64,000 bases of DNA from Bacteroidales bacterium (GTDB lineage: Bacteria; Bacillota; Clostridia; Lachnospirales; Lachnospiraceae). Of the stretch, positions 35,860 to 43,529 are shown piece by piece. The stretch lies in NCBI GenBank assembly GCA_023664535.1, contig JAMPFJ010000001.1, positions 231,534 through 295,533 of the forward strand. The letters are read 5' to 3'. The position numbers were made by a program, and so were the translations under genes. The notes beneath the pieces were generated by a model, which saw only the letters and a list, made by a program, of their open reading frames with translations, did no database searches and was not told where the DNA came from. The first letter of the stretch is position 1; each line of letters begins with the position of its first letter.

Positions 35860-36138
35860 ATGAAATTACAATATCTACGAGCATTTATTGTTCTGGTGGC
35901 AGGCTTGATTACTCTGATTATCAATATGAAGATGGGCAGGAGTAATACAGTGTCTTTATTGGTTTTACTAATCGTTTTGATTATTTTCTATTTTCTGGGA
36001 ACGCTGGCAGTGGAATTGATACAGCATTCCATGAATAAACTGGAAGAAGAGCCGGATGAGGAAGAAGAGGAACAGCCACTGGAGGAAGAGTCAGAGGATA
36101 CGGTTTCCATTCCTTTTGACGAGGACGAAGAGGGATAA
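35860..36138 (+). CDS. Small membrane protein with acidic tail, between cheD and sigD
   Basis: 92 residues; I do not recognise a family. Two TM helices (about 7-22 and 31-53) are followed by a strongly acidic C-terminal tail of about 35 residues (EEEPDEEEEEQ, ending PFDEDEEG). The start at ATG 35860 gives the usual positive-inside N-terminus. It lies in the che unit 32 bases after cheD and 19 before sigD, so a motility-related or sigma-factor-related role is plausible but unproven. Confidence 0.75.
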   Translation: MKLQYLRAFIVLVAGLITLIINMKMGRSNTVSLLVLLIVLIIFYFLGTLAVELIQHSMNKLEEEPDEEEEEQPLEEESEDTVSIPFDEDEEG

Positions 36139-36157
36139 AATAGGCGGGGTGTAGTGA

Positions 36158-36919
36158 ATGGACGATACAAAGAATGTGTTATGGGAGGAATATATTAAAA
36201 CCAAATCCGACAAGCTGCGCGAGCAGATTATCATTGAATATGTTCCTTTAGTGAAGCTTGTTGCTGGTCGTCTTAATATGTACCTGGGATATACTGTGGA
36301 ATATGATGATTTGGTCAGCTATGGTGTGTTCGGACTGATTGATGCGATTGATAAGTTTGACTATGAAAAGGGCATAAAGTTTGAAACTTATGCCAGTCTG
36401 CGGATTCGCGGTTCCATTTTGGACCAGATTCGTAAAATGGACTGGATACCGCGGTCTGTCCGGCAAAAGCAAAAGCAGATTGAAAATGCTACTGCACAGC
36501 TGGAGAAAGAGCGGGGGTCCGGAGTTAAGGATAAGGAAATCGCCGAGGAGCTTGGCATATCCCTTGAGGAATACAGAAGCTGGGAAGCGCTTACCAACAT
36601 TTCCAATATTGCTTCACTGGATGAATTTATGGAGCAGGGAACGGAAAACGGGGTAAAGGAATTTCGCAATACGACCTATCTGGAGCCGGAGGAGGTTGTG
36701 GATAAGGCAGAGGTGAAAAGAATGCTGATGGATGCACTGGAGCTGTTGACGGAAAAGGAAAAAAAGGTGATTTTACTCTATTACTATGAGGAGCTTACCC
36801 TTAAAGAGGTTGCCAGTGTGCTGGAGGTGTCCGAATCCCGTATATCACAGCTGCACTCAAAGGCATTGGAAAAAATGAAGAAGCATTTAGGCAGATATTT
36901 TGAGATATTGATGGGCTAG
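36158..36919 (+). CDS. sigD: Flagellar RNA polymerase sigma factor SigD/FliA
   Basis: Directs transcription of late flagellar, chemotaxis and motility genes. The 253 residues show region 2 (YVPLVKLVAGRLNMYLGYTVEYDDLVSYGVFGLIDAIDKFDYEKGIKFETYASLRIRGSILDQIRKMDWIPRSVR), region 3 and region 4 with EVASVLEVSESRISQLHSKALEKMKKHL. It belongs to the FliA/WhiG class. Position after cheD, as in B. subtilis. No anti-sigma FlgM is visible in the window. Confidence 0.97.
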   Translation: MDDTKNVLWEEYIKTKSDKLREQIIIEYVPLVKLVAGRLNMYLGYTVEYDDLVSYGVFGLIDAIDKFDYEKGIKFETYASLRIRGSILDQIRKMDWIPRSVRQKQKQIENATAQLEKERGSGVKDKEIAEELGISLEEYRSWEALTNISNIASLDEFMEQGTENGVKEFRNTTYLEPEEVVDKAEVKRMLMDALELLTEKEKKVILLYYYEELTLKEVASVLEVSESRISQLHSKALEKMKKHLGRYFEILMG

Positions 36920-36938
36920 TAAAAGAAGGGAGACGGGG

Positions 36939-38540
36939 ATGAAATATACGAATGGTTTTTTTCAATTAGATATTCGTACAGACGGGGTCTATTTGAAAGT
37001 ATTTCCGGCAAAAGAGGGCGGAAAAGCGATTGATGCAAGGGAACTGCTTGACTATTTGGGAGACTGCGGAATAGAGGGATTCCAGAAAACGGAATTGGCA
37101 GCTGCGGTTGAACAGGCGCAGGCAGAGACCGAAATATTTGTTTCCGAAACGGCTATCGACGAGGTGGATGAAAAGGTGAAGGTAACAATCAGCGATGACC
37201 GGATGCTGGCATATGTTCGGTTCTATGCACCGTCTACCGGGGGAAAATATCTGGCGGAGGAGGATATCCGGGATGAGCTTAACCATTATGGCATCGTCCA
37301 TGGAATAGCCGGAAAGGTTATCCAGGCCTACCTCAAGGGAAGGCAGTTTTGCCGGGATATTCCCATTGCAAAAGGAACTGCTGTGGTACAGGGAAGAAGC
37401 GGCGTGATTCACTATCAGTTTGATACGGCGCCGACGGCAAAACCAAAGCTGTTGGATGACGGCAGGGTTGATTTCCACCAGCTTAATTTGTTTACCAGCG
37501 TAAAGGAAGGAGAGCTGCTGGCAGAGCTGATTCCGGAGGTAGAGGGAACGCCGGGAATAGATGTGTACGGTAAGCCGGTTCAGCCGAATAAAATTAAAAA
37601 GCGGGTATTGAAGTACGGGAAAAATATTCGGATTAGTGAGGATATGACGAAAATTTATTCAGAGATAGACGGCGATGTTAAGCTGGAGGGCGATACGGTG
37701 TTTGTTTCCCAGACCTATGTGGTGCCCGCCGATGTCGACACCTCTACCGGAGATATACATTATAACGGCAATGTAATCGTAACGGGGAATGTCCGTTCCG
37801 GCTTTAGAATTGAGGCTGAGGGGGATATCGAGGTTAACGGCGTGGTAGAGGGGGCAACGGTGATTGCTACCGGGAATATCGTGCTGAAACGTGGTGTGCA
37901 GGGAATGAGCAAGGGGTATTTGCAGTCCGGAGGGGATATCGTTACAAAATTTCTGGAAAACTGTAAGGTTAAATCGGAGCATACAATCAATACCGGCTCC
38001 AGTCTGCATTCCGATTTGGTGGCCGGGGATAAAATCGTGGTCAGCGGAAAGAAAGGGTTTTTGATTGGAGGAACCATTTCGGCGGGGAAATTGATAGAAG
38101 CCAGTGTATTTGGAAATAAAATGAATACGGTAACGGTGTTAAAGGTAGGTGTTGAGCCAGAGGTTTATGAGCAGTATAAGGCGATTTCCATCAACATAAA
38201 GGAAATGCAGGATGAAATGCTGGAATGCCGGCAGCTTTTGGAAGAGCTTACGAAAAAGGCAAAGGAAGGCGTGAAGCTTCTGCCGAACCAGTTGATGCAG
38301 TTTAAACAGGAAGAGGAGAAATTCAGACGGCTGAATGCGGAGCTGGAGCAGGAGTCGGCAAAGTATAAGCTGTTAAAATCTCAGATAGACGAAAACAAGG
38401 ACGGTAAGGTTGTCGTCAATTCTTCGATATATCCGGGAGTAAGCATTTATATGTCAAACCGTGCCTATCCGGTAAAAGAGGTTCGGAGCAGGTGCCAGTT
38501 CAAGATAAGTGGAGCTGATGTAGTGATTTCATCAATATAG
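36939..38540 (+). CDS. FapA family (DUF342) protein
   Basis: 533 residues. The N-terminal half is unassigned alpha/beta; the middle (about 170-390) is the polymer-like beta-helix DUF342 core with VEGTPGIDVYGKPV, GDVKLEGDTVFVSQ, GDIHYNGNVIVTGNVRSGFRIEAEGDIEVNGVVEGA; a coiled coil follows (about 405-485), then a short C-terminal domain. DUF342/FapA proteins often sit beside flagellar genes. In some bacteria they affect flagellar placement; here the function is inferred from position only. Confidence 0.9.
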   Translation: MKYTNGFFQLDIRTDGVYLKVFPAKEGGKAIDARELLDYLGDCGIEGFQKTELAAAVEQAQAETEIFVSETAIDEVDEKVKVTISDDRMLAYVRFYAPSTGGKYLAEEDIRDELNHYGIVHGIAGKVIQAYLKGRQFCRDIPIAKGTAVVQGRSGVIHYQFDTAPTAKPKLLDDGRVDFHQLNLFTSVKEGELLAELIPEVEGTPGIDVYGKPVQPNKIKKRVLKYGKNIRISEDMTKIYSEIDGDVKLEGDTVFVSQTYVVPADVDTSTGDIHYNGNVIVTGNVRSGFRIEAEGDIEVNGVVEGATVIATGNIVLKRGVQGMSKGYLQSGGDIVTKFLENCKVKSEHTINTGSSLHSDLVAGDKIVVSGKKGFLIGGTISAGKLIEASVFGNKMNTVTVLKVGVEPEVYEQYKAISINIKEMQDEMLECRQLLEELTKKAKEGVKLLPNQLMQFKQEEEKFRRLNAELEQESAKYKLLKSQIDENKDGKVVVNSSIYPGVSIYMSNRAYPVKEVRSRCQFKISGADVVISSI

Positions 38541-38579
38541 ACAGCTTGGAAATAAGGAATATTGATGGGAGGTGTTATC

Positions 38580-38915
38580 ATGATACGTCCGATAGAAATG
38601 CAGATGCTTCTTCCACGGACAGAGTCTGTGGGAAGTGCGCAGCAGCACGAAAACCAGCAGATAGTAAATACCAATACCCACGCCGCCAGCGAAGCGGCAA
38701 AGGAAGCAAAGCATAATAGTGAAACGGTAATCAAAAAGGATGCCAATGAATTTGCCGAATACCAATATGATGCCAAGGAAGAGGGAAACGGTACGTACCA
38801 GAACCCCCGGAAACGCCGGCAGAAGGAAAACGGTGATGCAGATGCCGATGAGGAAAGAAAGGAAAGAGAGCCACAGGCAATCGACAGGCAGCCGCGGATA
38901 AATATACAGATTTAA
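38580..38915 (+). CDS. Small hydrophilic protein, unknown
   Basis: 111 residues, highly polar, no TM. It starts MIRPIEMQMLLPRTESVGSAQQHENQQ and ends with a charged stretch of Lys, Arg, Glu and Asp. This looks disordered. A strong GGGAGGTG precedes the ATG at 38580, supporting translation. Similar short Gln/Glu-rich proteins follow the FapA gene in related flagellar loci in my recollection, but I cannot name the family. Confidence 0.7.
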   Translation: MIRPIEMQMLLPRTESVGSAQQHENQQIVNTNTHAASEAAKEAKHNSETVIKKDANEFAEYQYDAKEEGNGTYQNPRKRRQKENGDADADEERKEREPQAIDRQPRINIQI

Positions 38916-39011
38916 AAACCGTTAAGCACAGGATGAGAAAGACATACCCTCTTGGTCTGTGTTGGATGGATTAATGTGCATCAGCCTGCGGAGGGCGATT
39001 AGGAGGAAAAA

Positions 39012-39902
39012 ATGACAAGTGCAGTAGTGGTAATGATGATTATTGGTTTTATTTTCATATTTGCAAGCTTTTTTATTTCGGAGAAGCTGATGAAAAAAGA
39101 AAGCGATGTCAATGTGGATTTTCTTACCGTGGATGAAAATTATGAATTTTCCGACAGGGAGCTTAAGATTATTAAGCGGAAGATTGAAGATGTGATTGCA
39201 AATCAGGCAAAGGACATTCTTTATGAGACGAATGAGTCGCTCTCAAGCATGGCGAATGAAAAGACCCTGGCACTGGGGGATTATGCCGTTGCCGTCTGTG
39301 AAGAGATTGAAAAGAACCATAAAGAGGTTATGTTTTTATATAGTATGCTGGATGATAAGCAGAAAGAGATTATGAATACGGTCAGAACCGTGAATGAGGA
39401 GAGGCAGGAGACAAACAGGCTTTTGGAGGAGATAAAGCTGTTTCAGACCCAGGGGCGGCCGGTAAGCGGACTGGATGGGACAATGGAAGACAGTCTGGGA
39501 ATACGGACGGGAAAGCAGATGGAAGGACTGTTGTCCATGCGGCAGATGGAGGAGGAACAGAAGCTGTCCGCACAGCTGGAGGCAATAAAGGGCGGAAATG
39601 GGGAAACACCTTCTGAGCCCTTAAAGGAAGAGCCTGTGAATGAGGAAGAACCGGAAGAGAGTGAAATACCGGAAGAGGTACCGGAAGCCGCAGATGAAGA
39701 GGATTTATTCGGGGAAGCGGCGCAGGACAGCAGGGATATTGAAGAGCTGATGGAGGAATTTGGGGATATCGAAAATTCCAATGCCATTATTCTGGCAATG
39801 CATAAAAACGGCAGCAGCATTCTGGAGATAGCCAGACAGCTTGGATTAGGTGTTGGCGAGGTTAAGCTGGTGATAGATTTATACAGAGGAGCGGAAGAAT
39901 GA
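39012..39902 (+). CDS. SwrB-like membrane protein (DUF6115-like)
   Basis: 296 residues: one N-terminal TM (about 3-23), a coiled coil (about 45-155), a disordered acidic middle, and a C-terminal helix-turn-helix-like segment AIILAMHKNGSSILEIARQLGLGVGEVKLVIDLYRG. TM, coiled coil and this C-terminal motif resemble B. subtilis SwrB, which lies directly after sigD and helps activate the export apparatus. The match is a judgement from layout and position. The gene overlaps the next by 4 bases. Confidence 0.6.
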   Translation: MTSAVVVMMIIGFIFIFASFFISEKLMKKESDVNVDFLTVDENYEFSDRELKIIKRKIEDVIANQAKDILYETNESLSSMANEKTLALGDYAVAVCEEIEKNHKEVMFLYSMLDDKQKEIMNTVRTVNEERQETNRLLEEIKLFQTQGRPVSGLDGTMEDSLGIRTGKQMEGLLSMRQMEEEQKLSAQLEAIKGGNGETPSEPLKEEPVNEEEPEESEIPEEVPEAADEEDLFGEAAQDSRDIEELMEEFGDIENSNAIILAMHKNGSSILEIARQLGLGVGEVKLVIDLYRGAEE

Positions 39903-40468
39903 AATTCAAATATTTTTTAAGAGGTCTTGGCATCGGTCTTATCTTTGCTTCTGTAATTTTTCTGACCGCATATCAGAGCAATATACCCAGTATAACGGAT
40001 GAAGAAATCGTGAGACGGGCAAAAGAGCTTGGGATGGAAGAAAAAGAGGATTCCGTTGCCGGGCTGATTTCTGATAAGACGGAGAATGATAAACGGAATA
40101 CCGGGAAAAGCAAAAAAGAAGAGGGAAGTACGTCGGCTGCAGAAAATCCGGATTCTACAGGGGAAAACACAGCTGTTGAGCAGAGTACCGAAGAGCAGAC
40201 GGATAACGCAGATACTACAGAACAAAAGGAGACGGCTGAAGACGAGAGAAAGCCGGACGATACCGTTAGTCTGACGATAGATGGCGGTTCATCCTCCTAT
40301 CCGGTCTGCCAGAAATTGAAAGAGCTTGGAATGATTGAGAATGCCGACGAGTTTGATGCCTATTTGATTGAGAATGGGTATGCAGCCCGGATACGTGTGG
40401 GTACCCATACGTTGAAAAAAGGGATGAGTTTTCGTGAAATTGCAGAAGCAATCTCGGACCCTTTATAG
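39899..40468 (+). CDS. Membrane-anchored MltG-like N-domain protein without a catalytic domain
   Basis: 189 residues with one N-terminal TM (about 3-22), a long acidic Ser/Thr/Glu-rich stretch (about 40-120), and a C-terminal segment (GGSSSYPVCQKLKELGMIENADEFDAYLIENGYAARIRVGTHTLKKGMSFREIAEAI) like the LysM-type N-domain of MltG/YceG. The lytic domain with its catalytic Glu is missing. The fold suggests peptidoglycan binding. It is the last gene of the che/sigD unit. Confidence 0.7.
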   Translation: MKFKYFLRGLGIGLIFASVIFLTAYQSNIPSITDEEIVRRAKELGMEEKEDSVAGLISDKTENDKRNTGKSKKEEGSTSAAENPDSTGENTAVEQSTEEQTDNADTTEQKETAEDERKPDDTVSLTIDGGSSSYPVCQKLKELGMIENADEFDAYLIENGYAARIRVGTHTLKKGMSFREIAEAISDPL

Positions 40469-40477
40469 ATTAAAACA

Positions 40478-40508
40478 AGCAGAGCCGAATAACCGGTTCT
40501 GCTCGTTT
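40478..40508. terminator. Bidirectional terminator between convergent units
   Basis: AGCAGAGCCG (40478-40487) pairs with CGGTTCTGCT (40494-40503), one G-U pair, loop AATAAC. T-rich sequence follows on the plus strand (CGTTTT) and A-rich sequence precedes it, giving a T tract for the minus-strand gene as well. Confidence 0.75.
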
Positions 40509-40520
40509 TGGCAATGGAAT

Positions 40521-41876
40521 TTATTTTAGGTTGATTATGGTTGTGTCTTCTCGAGAGAGAGCATTCCTTTGAAGGTAAGTATCAAAGCTTTCGCTGTCAT
40601 ATCCTTTAAATTCCGAATTTTTGCAGTCAAAGGCGATTTTATAGGAGTTTCCTTCTTCTGTTGTAAACCAGAAATAAATCCTGTTAAGAGAAACACCGTC
40701 TTCGGCAGCATTTTTAAAATAGCTGCAGAAAACTTCTTTATATTCCGAAGTAACACCGAAGTAATTTTTTAGATAGTCTTCTGCTTTTTGACACATATTC
40801 TGTACATGATTTTCTGCTTCAGATATGGATATTTCATCTTCAAAGTTGTAAAAATCATTCACCATTACGTAGGACAGAGCCCCATCTTTAGCATTGATAT
40901 AATATTGGTAAATGGGAATATTGCCGATATAATAGCCCACGTTATAATATAGCTGATGAGAAGCTCCGGCAGCTCCTTCCGAGTCCGCAGCTTCGATAGA
41001 AGAGCTGACGGACAGCTTTGTCACACCGCCGCATAAGTAATCCGGATTTTGGACAGCAAGCAGTCTTGCCTTCAGCTCATCACTGATTTCTTCACCGATT
41101 CCCTCAAATAATCGGTCGTGATATTCTTTCGCAATCGCCACGGCTTCTTCTTCCGGTATGCCGCCATTTGCATCAGCCTCCTGCTGTAATTGCTGTCTTG
41201 CGTCTGCCTGTGTCTGATGTTCATCCGCAAATAATTCCTCTGCCCGGGATTCTAATGCATAATTTGTTTTATAATCTGCGTCAATGAGCTGTAAAAGCTC
41301 TTCATCGGTAAGTTCTCTTTCGGGAAAGTACATATACATGGCAGTGATGACATAGCATGGAATATTTGCATCAATCTGATTTTCGCTCTCTGCCTTCTGC
41401 ATTTCTCCTTCCGGAAACAATCCTTCTTTATAGGCAATGCCCAGCTCGTGCATACGTTCCTTTTCATGAAGTGTCAGTTCCCGGGAACAGGTGATTTCCC
41501 CTATATGATAGGCGTCGGCTTCCTGTGTAATCGCTTTCTTTTCTTCCTCCGGCATGTTTTCCATCCGTTGCTTCGCCATATTTTCTACTACAGCATAGGC
41601 CGTAAACCCTCCGGTACAAGCTATTGTAAGAATCATTGCCAGTATTGCGGCTTTTTTTGCCAGGCTATATTTTTGATTTTTTCGTCTTAGCATATTCTGC
41701 TCCTTTTCTTCTAATTGGGAGAGGAAGGAATCCGGCATGGGATAATTTTTTGCCATGCCCTGGAGGGTGCATAATTGTTCCACTAAAGCATCCGTTTCCA
41801 CATAATCTCCCTTTTCAATAGACAACTGTATTTGTTGGATTAAGGTTGTTTTTGTTGATGTATCAGCCGATATCAT
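40521..41876 (-). CDS. Membrane-anchored putative anti-sigma factor
   Basis: 451 residues, family not recognised. About 70 cytoplasmic residues (MISADTSTKTTLIQQIQLSIEKG...) precede one TM (about 72-94, AAILAMILTIACTGGFTAYAVV), and about 355 residues lie outside. The outer part is hydrophilic, acidic and has GDGALSYVMVNDFYNFE-like PepSY-type features near residue 335. It is encoded 64 bases downstream of an ECF sigma gene and shares its promoter-like element, so an anti-sigma role is the simplest reading. AGGAGG precedes the ATG. Confidence 0.6.
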   Translation of the reverse strand: MISADTSTKTTLIQQIQLSIEKGDYVETDALVEQLCTLQGMAKNYPMPDSFLSQLEEKEQNMLRRKNQKYSLAKKAAILAMILTIACTGGFTAYAVVENMAKQRMENMPEEEKKAITQEADAYHIGEITCSRELTLHEKERMHELGIAYKEGLFPEGEMQKAESENQIDANIPCYVITAMYMYFPERELTDEELLQLIDADYKTNYALESRAEELFADEHQTQADARQQLQQEADANGGIPEEEAVAIAKEYHDRLFEGIGEEISDELKARLLAVQNPDYLCGGVTKLSVSSSIEAADSEGAAGASHQLYYNVGYYIGNIPIYQYYINAKDGALSYVMVNDFYNFEDEISISEAENHVQNMCQKAEDYLKNYFGVTSEYKEVFCSYFKNAAEDGVSLNRIYFWFTTEEGNSYKIAFDCKNSEFKGYDSESFDTYLQRNALSREDTTIINLK

Positions 41877-41905
41877 AATATTCCTCCTTTCCAGGTTATC
41901 CGGAT

Positions 41906-41937
41906 ATCTATATATGTTATAAAAAGTGGAATGTAAC
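41906..41937 (-). promoter_or_regulatory. ECF-type promoter element ahead of the anti-sigma gene
   Basis: On the minus strand the element reads GTTACATTC, a gap, then ACATATATAGAT, 32 bases in all. It matches the element at 42468-42499 in both blocks with the same spacing. This spacing would put the start of RNA about 25 bases before the ATG at 41876. Confidence 0.6.
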
Positions 41938-41940
41938 GAA

Positions 41941-42453
41941 TTAAAATTCTGAGATTTCTAATTTTTTAACTAACTGACGGATTTTTTTTCTCAGCCGGAC
42001 ATACCGCATTCGGACTGCCGGTTCTTTCATCTGCATATTTCCGGCTATCTCGCCCATTGAAAGCTGTTTTTTGTAATAAGCATAATATAATTCCCTGTCT
42101 TCATCGGAAAGCATGGAAAGAATCTGATTTTGATAGTGTTCAATATCAACCGCTTCGTCATATTGCCGGCAGATAAAATCAAACACGTCATATTGCCGAA
42201 GAGAAATATTCTCAGTTAATTCTTCCGTCATGTGCTTTTTCGATGTCCTGAAATATTCTAAAACCAGGTTTTTCGCAGTTTTATAGAGAAATGCTTCCGG
42301 TTTATTATGATGCAAAAAAGAATCTCCCTTTTTTAAGGCAATATAAAAAACATCCTGTGTCAGATTTTCCGCACATTCGTGATTTCCGGTTATCGCTAAA
42401 ATATATTTAAAGATTCGGGAATAATTTTCTTTACATATTTCTTCAAAAGTCAT
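41941..42453 (-). CDS. ECF-type RNA polymerase sigma factor
   Basis: 170 residues with region 2 (YSRIFKYILAITGNHECAENLTQDVFYIALKK, then FLYKTAKNLVLEYFR) and region 4 (LYYAYYKKQLSMGEIAGNMQMKEPAVRMRYVRLRKKIRQL); regions 1 and 3 are absent, as in ECF sigmas. ATG 42453 is chosen since AGGTG lies eight bases upstream; GTG at 42459 is too close to it. The gene precedes a membrane protein likely to be its anti-sigma factor. It is oriented against the flanking motility and ribosomal genes. Confidence 0.92.
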   Translation of the reverse strand: MTFEEICKENYSRIFKYILAITGNHECAENLTQDVFYIALKKGDSFLHHNKPEAFLYKTAKNLVLEYFRTSKKHMTEELTENISLRQYDVFDFICRQYDEAVDIEHYQNQILSMLSDEDRELYYAYYKKQLSMGEIAGNMQMKEPAVRMRYVRLRKKIRQLVKKLEISEF

Positions 42454-42467
42454 TTGCACATCACCTC

Positions 42468-42499
42468 ATCTATATATGTCAGATTTTTAAGAAGGTAAC
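42468..42499 (-). promoter_or_regulatory. ECF-type promoter element ahead of the sigma gene
   Basis: Minus-strand GTTACCTTC, a gap, then ACATATATAGAT: the same two blocks and the same 32-base length as at 41906-41937. The leader to the ATG at 42453 would be only about 14 bases. Recognition by the sigma factor itself is inferred. Confidence 0.6.
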
Positions 42500-42548
42500 A
42501 ATACTGCACCAAAACTTTTTTAAAAACCTTTTTTAAAATCAAAAAAAA

Positions 42549-42577
42549 CTTGTCGTATGGATATTCTTATGTTATAA
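42549..42577 (+). promoter_or_regulatory. Sigma-A promoter of rpsB
   Basis: -35 TTGTCG (42549-42554), 17-base spacer, -10 TATAAT (42572-42577) with a TG extension. The leader to rpsB is about 125 bases. It diverges from the ECF sigma promoter. Confidence 0.75.
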
Positions 42578-42627
42578 TACCACTCGGTAAAAAAATAATA
42601 CACAGCGGTGGATTTCCTGAAAGGGTG

Positions 42628-42667
42628 CAGATTTATAGTAAAAAGCGCAATGGTAAATCTGTTTTTT
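42628..42667 (+). promoter_or_regulatory. Attenuator-like hairpin in the rpsB leader
   Basis: CAGATTTA (42628-42635) pairs perfectly with TAAATCTG (42654-42661) and is followed by T6. It sits between the promoter and rpsB, so it could terminate early transcription. Control by free S2 protein is an analogy to other bacteria, not visible here. Confidence 0.5.
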
Positions 42668-42707
42668 GGAAGCGGAAGCCGTTGGAGGTAAAACCAGGAG
42701 GTAAATG

Positions 42708-43451
42708 ATGAGCGTTATTTCAATGAAACAGTTATTGGAAGCAGGTGTACATTTCGGACACCAGACAAGAAGATGGAACCCTAAAATGGCGGAGTACATT
42801 TATACCGAGCGTAACGGTATCTACATTATTGACTTACAGAAGTCAGTGGGTAAGGTAGATGAGGCTTACGAAGCAATCAAGAAGTGTGCTGCCGAGGGCG
42901 GAAAGATTTTATTTGTAGGAACCAAGAAGCAGGCTCAGGACTCCGTTAAATCGGAAGCAGAGCGGTGCGGAATGTTCTATGTTAACGAGAGATGGTTAGG
43001 CGGTATGCTGACCAACTGGAGGACCATTGAAACCCGTATTGCAACATTGAAGAAATACGAGCAGATGGAAGAGGACGGAACCTTTGAGGTGCTTCCGAAA
43101 AAAGAGGTTATCGGTATCAAGAAGGAAATGGATAAGCTGCAGAAGAATTTGGGCGGTATCAAGGAAATGGGCGGTGCGCCGGATATGATTTTTGTTGTTG
43201 ACCCCCGCAAGGAAAGAATCTGTATTCAGGAGGCACATTCCCTGGGGATTCCTTTGGTTGGTATTGCCGATACAAACTGTGACCCGGAGGAGCTGGATTA
43301 TGTAATCCCCGGTAATGATGATGCAATCCGTGCGGTTAAGCTGATTGTGGCAAAGATGGCGGATGCGGTAATCGAAGCAAACCAGGGTGTTGACGCTGAG
43401 GTGGAAGCCAAAGAGGAGGCTGTCAGCGAGGAAGAGAACGTAGAAGAATAA
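42708..43451 (+). CDS. rpsB: 30S ribosomal protein S2
   Basis: Structural protein of the small subunit. The 247 residues contain the S2 signatures [41 protein letters not shown] and [49 protein letters not shown], plus an acidic C-terminal tail. ATG 42708 has AGGAGG at six bases; the adjacent ATG 42705 is too close. Confidence 0.98.
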   Translation: MSVISMKQLLEAGVHFGHQTRRWNPKMAEYIYTERNGIYIIDLQKSVGKVDEAYEAIKKCAAEGGKILFVGTKKQAQDSVKSEAERCGMFYVNERWLGGMLTNWRTIETRIATLKKYEQMEEDGTFEVLPKKEVIGIKKEMDKLQKNLGGIKEMGGAPDMIFVVDPRKERICIQEAHSLGIPLVGIADTNCDPEELDYVIPGNDDAIRAVKLIVAKMADAVIEANQGVDAEVEAKEEAVSEEENVEE

Positions 43452-43461
43452 TAGAAAACCG

Positions 43462-43490
43462 GGAATAGAACGACGTGTGCGTTCTATTCC
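43462..43490 (+). promoter_or_regulatory. Intergenic hairpin between rpsB and tsf
   Basis: GGAATAGAACG (43462-43472) pairs perfectly with CGTTCTATTCC (43480-43490), 11 bp, 7-base loop, then TTTGTG. The T run is weak, so partial termination or RNA processing that lowers tsf relative to rpsB is likely. Confidence 0.55.
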
Positions 43491-43529
43491 TTTGTGTAAA
43501 TAAATCGTAATTATGGAGGGAAATAACAA

